Part shown: in pieces, positions 56,531-64,000 of the stretch
Layout: every line of letters begins with the position of its first letter
Numbering within the stretch: position 1 is the first letter of the stretch
Assembly (NCBI GenBank): GCA_029378245.1
Contig: JARKIF010000003.1
Coordinates: 1,736,001-1,800,000, forward strand
Direction: 5' to 3'
DNA from: Roridomyces roridus
Lineage: Eukaryota > Basidiomycota > Agaricomycetes > Agaricales > Mycenaceae
Length of the DNA stretch: 64,000 nucleotides
Made by a program: the position numbers and the translations under genes
Notes under the pieces: generated by a model
What the model saw: only the letters and a program-made list of their open reading frames with translations
What the model was told of the DNA's origin: nothing
Database searches by the model: none

Positions 56531-58523
56531 TCACTGTTTCAGCCCAGTTGACGTCTCCCTTATCGAAGCTGCCGCTCTCCCCGCCTTTCGGCCAAAGACT
56601 GCTCCAGCCATCAAACCGCTGCCGCCTGGATAGTTCTTATGGAACAAGCCCGACAATTTCCCCTGCGGCATACAATCCAGGAATCGCCTTTGAGGTCTTG
56701 TCCGAGATCACCCCTGCCGTTTCGGGGTCAAGATCGACTCCACCGAACGTGAATGTAACGCCACATGCGACCTTCACCGCCATAAAAGGAGGTTCCTCGA
56801 TGGTTAGAGCCCAGTTTGATTTGGGAAGAGACAGGGATTTCGTCGACATGCCATCTTTCACCGCAGGATTCCAAGTCTTGTCCGGATTTTCTCCCTCGTG
56901 TTGCTTGACGGCCTGATTGTACTCATGGACCACCCGAACGAGTTCCTCCTTGTCCTCCAGCCCGCGCTCGGTCAGCTTCTCAGCCAACTCCTCGATACTG
57001 TCAGCATGGATCTTTTTCACTATTCCATCCCCGTACTCCTCCACTCTGAGTGATCCAATAACCTTCGAGTCCCAAATCTGGAAGGCAAAGCCACCTGGCT
57101 GCTTCAAAATTGCCTTGCCAAACTTGGCGTACGTATAATTGCGATAATCTAAACCGATTTTCACCAACGGGCGAAGTAAAATGCGGAACTGTGTACCTTC
57201 ACCCTCATCAACGAACCTCTTCCCAGCGGAGTTGACCATGATGCCGAGGGGGTACCCAGACTTGCAATTGGTGAGGTAAGTATTCGAATGTTTCTCTCAA
57301 ACGGACCTTGGTGAATTGGTTCGTGAGGACACGGTCCCCCGCTTCGGTCGGCGCGTCCGCATCCCCTGCCAGCCGAAATGTCAGTTTGAGCAGGTGGGAA
57401 TACGATCATGCTGCACGTACAGCAAGTGCTGTGGCACCCGGTCCAGTCTCCGGCCCTGTTCCAGTTTTATCATCGGCACAGGCACTCCCGGAAGTCTACT
57501 CACATACGGGCTCCAAGAGCAGCGGCGAGCTTAAGCCCGTCACCTGTACTGGCCAGATGTAAATACCGCGGCACGGAACGAACAACAGGGACATATCTGT
57601 TGTAAGGTGTGCCCCTCAACTTTGATTCATGGTCAAAATCCGAAATAATAGAGAAAAAGAACGACTCACTATTGCACGTCCCCACCCTGGCCCGAGTTTT
57701 TCCTCGCGCATAGCAGGATTGGCCTCGAAGCCACCAGCGGCAAGTACAACAGCAGCGGCCCGGAGATGCACACGTTCCCCGTCCTTCTCTACGACAACTC
57801 CGTTAACAGCGCCGTCTTCCATCGTAATTTCCACCGCAGGACAATTATACCAAACCTCCACACCGGCCTTTTCAATGGCCCGCAAGTGCGCAGCGATGAG
57901 CCCTTTACCGCCGTCTTCTGTACACAGGACCAATCCACCCCAAAAGGTCTGCCGCGCCCCGACGGCGTACGCCTGCCGATGGAAGGACAACATAAACGGA
58001 ATGCCAACTCTATCAGCGAGCCATGCAATAGTCTCCCGCGAGGCGTTAACCACGGCGCTAGCTAAAACAGGATCAGGCTTCCCCTCCCCGACGCGCATTA
58101 TGTCGCCCAGGAAATCTTCGTGTGAGTATTCGTCCATGTCAATAGACTCGGCTTGTTCTTTGGAGACATTATTGACGATCGGCAAGAGATCTTGAAGACC
58201 GGAATGCACTGTGCGGTATGCACCTGCGTAACTGTGTGTGAGCACCTACGAGGTAGAAATACAGGAAACACTGAACCTGCTGTATAATACCCATTTCCGC
58301 CAGCCCATTCACGGGGACAGGACATCGACAACGAGAACTTGTCACTCGAGTTAGTTTGCTGTCTAGCCCAAAACGGGCAACGAGCACCTTTATCACACCC
58401 CGATTCAGCGGCAGAAAACGCCGCGCAGCACCCCGCATTTCCCGAACCTATAAGGATTGCTCGAGCGTGATGACAACGTTATACGACGGCTGAACCTATC
58501 ACGATGCAGTCCCAAGAGGCCAT
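56531..58523 (-). CDS. FAD-dependent dehydrogenase, fumarate reductase/TcuA-like
   Basis: Flavoprotein of the succinate dehydrogenase/fumarate reductase family, nearest in style to tricarballylate dehydrogenase TcuA; the true substrate cannot be told. Start 58523 is supported by a short first exon, M-A-S-W-D-C-I-V-I, joined across an intron at about 58450-58495 to G-S-G-N-A-G-C-C-A-A, which completes the FAD-binding Rossmann motif. Later blocks: A-A-A-V-V-L-A-A-G-G-F-E-A-N; G-T-P-Y-N-T-G-D-G; G-I-M-V-N-S-A-G-K-R-F-V-D-E-G; C-G-V-T-F-T-F-G-G-V; G-L-Y-A-A-G-E-I-V-G; and the terminal N-Y-P-G-G-S-G-L-M-A-G-A-V-F-G-R. An extra base in the CCC run at 56649-56651 shifts the frame just before the last block. 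Intron joins elsewhere keep frame. Confidence 0.85.
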
Positions 58524-58740
58524 ATTGCTCGGACGGAACAAGTAGTGGTTCGAAGGAAGTGGAGCCCCGGAACACAGCCACCGAAACAAGAATCCTGATT
58601 GGGACATCGACAAACTGCTGTCCCGCCGGCAGATTTAGGGTTTGCCGTAACGAATTTCGTTGCTTCGGGAGTGCAAGAAGAAAATATGTTACAAAATCAG
58701 TACATGGGTATTATCGGAGGAATGAGAGGCAAGCCCGTCC

Positions 58741-60038
58741 TCAGGGCATCGACATTCGGCACACCGTACCGGCACCTGTGCTCCCGTCGAAGGTAAAAAA
58801 GTTGGCAATGGGCGGGTCTCTGGCAGCCAGTGTCTTCAATATGTCCTGCGCGAGCATCCCACCCACTATCGCGCAAATGGGGGAACATTCATGCCGTGCC
58901 GTGTCGGCCAATGATCTAGACGTATGGTTTCGTTAGAAAGAGCGAGGAGCGGTGTAGGAAGAAGACGAACTGGATAAGCTCCGCAGGAATCGTCGTCAGC
59001 ACCTGCTTGTTCACGTCAGCGCTCGAAACCAGACCGTTGGCGGTGGACTGCAGGGCCGCGACGTCAGCAGGACCTGCCGGCAGCTCGCCACGAGTCTTTT
59101 GGTGCTCCCAAAGAGCTGGATACCAGTTCAATTTGGGCGATCGCGCAAGTACAAAGGGAGATTACCGAGAATGGCAAAAACGACCGCTGGATTCAATTCC
59201 TTGGTTTGTCTTTTTGTCAGAGCACTCCATCGATGAACCAAGGCTTCCGAGAGTGGAGGATAGATGGCGGAATGCTTGATGTTCTTCTGAGCCTCTTTCG
59301 GCACCGACCGGTCATGGCTGAAACCAGAGAAGCTCGTAAAATAACCGAGACGTCCAAGGAAGAAGACTCACGGAGCAACATAATCATGTTGCAGCAAATC
59401 GCAAAAGATGTACCCAAAAAGGCCGTACGTGCCACCCGCGTAGAACGGCTTGCCCATGCGTCGACAGGATTCATTCAACCGGATCTAGGAATAATTCAAC
59501 TCAGCGGATACACTAGGAATGAGATGCACCCACGAGACCCTGGCGGTCCCAATCTGTTACACAAACCAAGTCGACGGATTGTATTGCGGCATCAAAATCG
59601 GTGTGTTCTGGTACGGTCTCAATGGTCACGAGTGGGTTGAGGCTCTGAATGCGATCTTTGCAGCATCCACACGCTAGACGGCCGAAGAAAGACCATTAAA
59701 TATCCGCGCAGACATAAACAACAAGAATCTGACCTTTTTTCCGACATCTTCGTCTCTGAAAAAGAAGCCGCAGCCAAGGTCTTCTTCAGACACCAAGCCT
59801 CCGTCCATTATAACCAGTTTACCGATGCCGGCCAACACAATATTTTTGATTGTTTCTGTCGCGGTGCCTTTGAGTTGAATGACGAGGATCGTCGCATTGC
59901 GCATCCTATCGCGTCCATCAGTCCATTTTGCACTGGGGAGACGTCTTGCATAACGAGCCGTTGTTGCGCCTCAAAGCCCCATACTCGGATCTGGCGGTCT
60001 AATCGGCCTACTTCCTCTTCCGTCAGCGACGCGTTCAT
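58741..60038 (-). CDS. AOS1: SUMO-activating enzyme subunit Aos1
   Basis: Partner of Uba2 in the SUMO E1 heterodimer, nuclear. Starts M-N-A-S-L-T-E-E-E-V-G-R-L-D-R-Q-I-R-V-W-G-F-E-A-Q, a hallmark of ThiF-type E1 half-enzymes. Next comes M-R-N-A-T-I-L-V-I-Q-L-K-G-T-A-T-E-T-I-K-N, the nucleotide-binding strand and helix, though the usual glycine pair G-L-x-G is altered here. Further blocks: G-I-G-K-L-V-I-M-D-G-G; R-V-D-A-A-K-D-R-I-Q-S-L-N-P; and E-F-P-P-I-C-A-I-V-G-G-M-L-A-Q-D-I-L-K near the end, with F-F-T-F-D-G-S-T-G-A-G. No catalytic cysteine is expected in this subunit. About seven introns. Assignment to Aos1 over NEDD8 subunit Ula1 rests on the N-terminal and C-terminal blocks. Confidence 0.9.
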
Positions 60039-60197
60039 GGCTCGGTATTGCGGCTGGTTGCGTTCGTCGCGTAACTGCTGAGCGCTGACACAGCGGGATG
60101 GAGATATAGAGAACGTAAACGGCGAAGGACGAGAGCAACTTCAAGTTGACTGCCAAGATGATTCAGGTCAGGTGATCGACTTCCGACTAGCCTCGAT

Positions 60198-63043
60198 TTA
60201 AAGAGTACAGCGCACAAATACAAAACAGTAATAATCTTTACAGTATGGGTATGTATTCCAGTAAAGCAAGGGTTCAGAAACTATCAAGTCATCATTCATG
60301 TCCCCGGCGCCTCCTGAAGAGGTACCATCCCTGTCATCGTCCAATCTGCCAGGCCCGGTCAGTCAACACAGAAAAGGAAAAGACCAGGTTTAACGCACAA
60401 ATAGTTGCGCTCAATCTCCGAAAGAATACTCAAAAAGTCCCCTGGAGCACCATCGTCAGTATCCGCTCGGTGTTTAGAATGAAAGAACGTACACAAGTAC
60501 GCGTGAGCACGAGCAGCAGATGCCGGTGCAGTCTCCGCCTTACGCACTGCATCCAGTAACGTGGAGGCAACGAATCGGACTTTGTGGACTAAACTTGGCC
60601 CATTCGTCGCGATTGATTGGATCGGGATGCTAACGGAGATCTTAGAAAGGTTCGAGCGGTGTTTATGTCAGCTCACCTGTGAAGAATATTCAACAAATCG
60701 CTGGCAACCGCCTCACGATCCTCGGCCATTTTTTGTTCGTCGACACTGCCTTGAATCGACATGATCAATTCATCGCGGTACTGCTCAATGACGAATCGGA
60801 CCAGTTGCTGCAGAAAACGATGAGCTACGAGGTTGGACAATGGACGGCAACATACCTGTGTGACGTAGATATTGCCCTGCACCACGAGGAATGGGTTCAA
60901 TGCATTCTCTCGCGACGCGTTTGGATTGTCAAAGAAATCCTTGACTTCAGCAAAAGTGGCCTGCCGGAATCCAGCGCCACCATACTCTGGAGGAACATTG
61001 GACTTGGAGAACGACCGCTTCAACCGCAGCGGCTCAGGGCAGTGCGCCAGGGCGGATATGATGCGAGCATGTAGCGACTGGACTTCTTCCAATCGAGCCG
61101 TGGCAAACTGCCCTTGCGGTGGGGAACGCTTGTCGACTCGTATACGGACAAGGATCTCCCCAAGAAGAGCGAATATTCTTGACGTGTAATTGAGACCAGA
61201 GACGATAGCCGTCTTGCCGTGAGGCTGAGGAAGATATGCGCTCGGCGTAATGCTACACCTATAAGTTACTGAGGAAGAAACAAAGGTGAGGGTACGCACT
61301 ATTCGTCATCTAGCTCTTTGGGGAAATGCAGAGTGCAGTCTTCATCTCGCAAACAGATGGGCCGGCCTAGCAGAATCGACATTGACTTGTCCGCTATACC
61401 CGCCGTCAGCGTTTGGAAAGAACGTAAGCCGCGCTCTTACCTCCAAAAAGAAGCCAAAAGATCCTCCGTCTAACCTCGCACTCAATCGGGTCTATTCCCT
61501 CGTACGCAGCCTCCTCGTGCAACCTCAGCGTGACCGCGATATGCGCCGCTTCCCCAAAGGCGGCATGCTGCGTCGCATCATGACCTTCACAGAAATGGTA
61601 GATGCAGTCACTGAAAAATACACGCATGAGACGGCTGCGTGGGAACCAGAAACAAGCATTGGGACGGACAAATAACGGATCACGACGTGCATTGACGTTG
61701 GTGGATCGTAGGACGCGATGGAGATGTGCCGGCTAGCTTCATGGCATGTCTGTCGAGAAGCATTCAGAGAAGAGATGTACGAATATTTTGAGCTAGTACC
61801 TGAGCCAATTTGCGCACTACGGGCCGTTCCATAGGAAGGTACGACCGCGGAACTTGCACGAGGGTCGAAGCCTACGGTGGACATGACGAGTGCAAAGAAG
61901 AGGGGATCCCGCTCCTCTCGCCGGGCATGCAAGTCGGCCATAAATGACGGGCGATGCACGCAGGGCGTAAGTGGATAAACAAAGTCGAAGAAAAGCGCAA
62001 TGATGAGGGAGATGGTGTCTCGGGGTGCTATTTCGTCGAGTCTCCGGGGGCCGGTAATAGTAGGAAAGCGGGGGAACGATATTGGGGGGATGGTTTGGGA
62101 TGGCTTGATGTTGTTTATAGGACCAGTTGTACAGCGGATACGTGCTGTACTGCTCGTTGGGCGAATGGAATTCCTCCTGCTTGGAGCCATTCGTGATCAG
62201 GTCCGCCGGGCGCGCAGATGCAAAGGTCGGGGAGGGTATGAAGGTCGGGGGCGAGTATTGCGGATGGAACGTGTCGGCTGCAATCTGGTACCTCGACGGG
62301 GGGACCGGCACGGACGGGACGGACTTGAGTGACGGCTCGAGGAATGACGGGGGCGGGCTCTTCGAGCCACCTGGCCCTGAGGGGGAAAGCAGGCTTTGTG
62401 TCGGACTGGCTATAGTGGATACCGGAGAGGCCGAGGGATCCGGTTCAGCTTGGCTGTCTTGCGGGTTTACGGCGGCGGCAGCAGCGGCAGCCTCTTGTAG
62501 ACGACGAAGGTAGCTTGACAGAACATTAGGTCGGATGCTGGATGAAGAGCAGTAGCATACAGGTTTGGAGGCCCGCGCTTTTTGGGCTGGTAGTCGTATG
62601 TGCATGGAATGCCCAAGGTGATGCAATGCTTGCACGACTGCTTGGCGTCCTCTGGGTTTTCGCGGGCACAGCGAACCTTGCGAGCTCTGCAGGCATCGCA
62701 GCCTGTGAAAAAATATGTGAAAAACGCGTCGAGAAAGCCGCGGAATCTACGTACTTTGGGATTGTCTCCTGTTTTGGGGTAATTGGATAGTCAGTACCCT
62801 GTGCATCTGAGAGAGAGACAGAAGGACAGAGAGGAGGACATGACGGGACGCGTAGACACGACTAGCGAAAGACGCGATGCGGGGGTGGCAGGGTCGATGT
62901 GGGGAAGAGGCAAGGAGAAAGCTCGGGTATCATACAGACTTTCTTTTAGTTTTACTATTTTGATCCTTTGGAAGGGGATAATCGTCGTCGGTTGGGGGTG
63001 TTGCCGAGCTGTTGTTCTCCTTCTTGGGGCGGGGTATGGGCAT
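60198..63043 (-). CDS. Zn2Cys6 fungal-specific transcription factor
   Basis: Nuclear regulator; target genes unknown. The zinc cluster near 62600-62710 has cysteine spacing C-x2-C-x6-C-x11-C-x2-C-x6-C, starting C-D-A-C-R-A-R-K-V-R-C and ending G-I-P-C-T-Y-D; the x11 loop is on the long side. A Pro/Ser-rich linker with an Ala run follows. Then comes the fungal-specific factor domain (F-F-D-F-V-Y-P-L-T-P-C-V-H-R-P-S-F; E-V-R-R-R-I-F-W-L-L-F; G-R-P-I-C-L-R-D-E-D-C). Spliced C-terminal exons read V-H-K-V-R-F-V-A-S-T-L-L-D-A-V. The start is uncertain: an ATG at 63043 opens a Lys-rich N-terminus that splices near 62940-62806, and a later ATG near 62805 is possible. Frame changes near 61780-61860 and 61960-62100 include both introns and probable indels. 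Confidence 0.83.
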
Positions 63044-63251
63044 CGCGGGGGCGGGGGGCAGTAAAGAGAGGTTCTTAGAGATCTCCAGGATATGTGTGAT
63101 TTAAATCCAATGCAACTGAATCATGCCGCTCACTAGCCCTGCCACATCCCAACATGGGTTTTGTCACAAGACAGGCCCGGTCAATCTCCGGCGGGTCAAG
63201 GGCTACTACCAGATCTTCTCTTTCTCGGTGTCTTTCACACGTGAACAGTCC

Positions 63252-64000
63252 TTATACTCCTCGATTAAGTTGTGCTATCATCACCCGTGCATGGTCCTCC
63301 TTGACCCAATTTTGCTTCTGATGAACCCGGATCCGTCGCAGAATAAGTTGCCGCTGCGTCTTCTGCTCCTCGTCGTCCCATGGCGCGTTGTGCTTTAGTA
63401 GGTACTCCCAAAACCGAAACGCCATCACTGGGTCATCCGCCTGCAGTGATGCATAGACAAGGAATCGTCCGATGTGCGGCGAAGTCACCACCGTCGCCCT
63501 ACCGACAGCCTTGATGATGTTCAGCACGCTCTGCAGCTTGGTCCGTTGCGTAAAATCGGCTGAGAAGGCAACACTGCCCCGCACCAGGGACACGATCGAT
63601 TTGTAACTCAGCTGCGTGTTCTTGAGCGAGCGCACCCGTTGAACCATCTCGTCCACCAATAGCATGTCGCCGCGCTCGAGAGCATGATGCATAACCGTCC
63701 CAAAAGTGATAATGTCCGGCTGCAAACCCTTCTCCATCATGCGCATCACAGTCTGCATCGCCGTACGAGGGTCGTGCTCAGCGATGACCGGTGAGCGTCA
63801 CATTCACGTCGTACAAATCCGGCATCTCCTGTCGACCAAGCAATATTTGGATCATGGCCGTGCCTTTGGTGAAATCCCCGATAATGAAGAGCGCTCGTGC
63901 ATACGATGTCAGGGTTCGATGATGTGCCGCCGAGATTGGATGATGAGCCCGGCTGAATTCCGCCATGACAAGGTTTATGAAGCCCCCATAATCTTCGATC
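63252..64000 (-). CDS. PPR-like protein, 3' part (cut by window end)
   Basis: Incomplete: the start lies beyond the window. Helical repeats such as R-T-L-T-S-Y-A-R-A-L-F-I-I-G-D-F-T-K-G and M-R-M-M-E-K-G-L-Q-P-D-I-I-T-F-G-T-V-M-H-H-A-L show the pentatricopeptide pattern (G-x-x-P-D-x-x-T-F/Y). They suggest an organellar RNA-binding protein, probably mitochondrial. An intron near 63765-63790 separates the two visible coding exons. The C-terminus ends Q-L-N-R-G-V at 63252. Partner RNA unknown. Confidence 0.7.

Overview
The window looks like nuclear DNA of a filamentous basidiomycete, probably an Agaricomycete. Genes are dense and split by many short introns of about 50-60 bases with GT donors, CTNAN branch sites and AG acceptors. 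The proteins are typically fungal: Cdc25-type RasGEF, Prp8, Ecl1-like and Zn2Cys6 factors, and an acetamidase-like amidase. Species assignment is inference; no rRNA, tRNA or mobile-element gene was found.

Layout. 0-4 kb: mitochondrial phosphate carrier, a small dimeric-barrel protein, and a TPR/F-box/LRR protein. 4-8 kb: CDC37, an unknown single-pass membrane protein, and a TMA23-like G-patch protein. 8-20 kb: a VWA-domain protein, mitochondrial Rho GTPase GEM1, a coiled-coil/acidic protein, ERV46, VPS45, a stand-alone GSKIP domain, and an OGFr-domain protein. 20-23.9 kb is gene-poor. 23.9-25.4 kb: Ecl1-type zinc protein, followed by a second gene-poor stretch to 27.3 kb. 27.3-31 kb: an unknown coiled-coil gene facing an amidase across a compact promoter. 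31-41 kb: CDC25-type RasGEF, a tandem duplicate of a gene end, FBXW4-like F-box/WD protein, and DHTKD1-like 2-oxo acid dehydrogenase E1. 41-64 kb: a run of minus-strand genes, PRP8, phospholipase D, a flavoprotein dehydrogenase, SUMO E1 subunit AOS1, a Zn2Cys6 regulator, and the 3' part of a PPR-like protein cut by the window end.

The genes are mostly conserved housekeeping functions: mitochondrial transport and morphology, ER-Golgi-endosome traffic, Hsp90 chaperoning, splicing, Ras signalling, ubiquitin/SUMO conjugation. They do not form a pathway cluster. The strongest unusual signal is about twenty apparent single-base indels, mostly in short homopolymers, that break conserved reading frames, including in the essential genes CDC37 and PRP8. 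This points to sequence or assembly error more than to biology, and it means several gene models below need frame corrections. The clearest structural oddity is a diverged tandem copy, about 260-285 bp, of the 3' end of the FBXW4-like gene.
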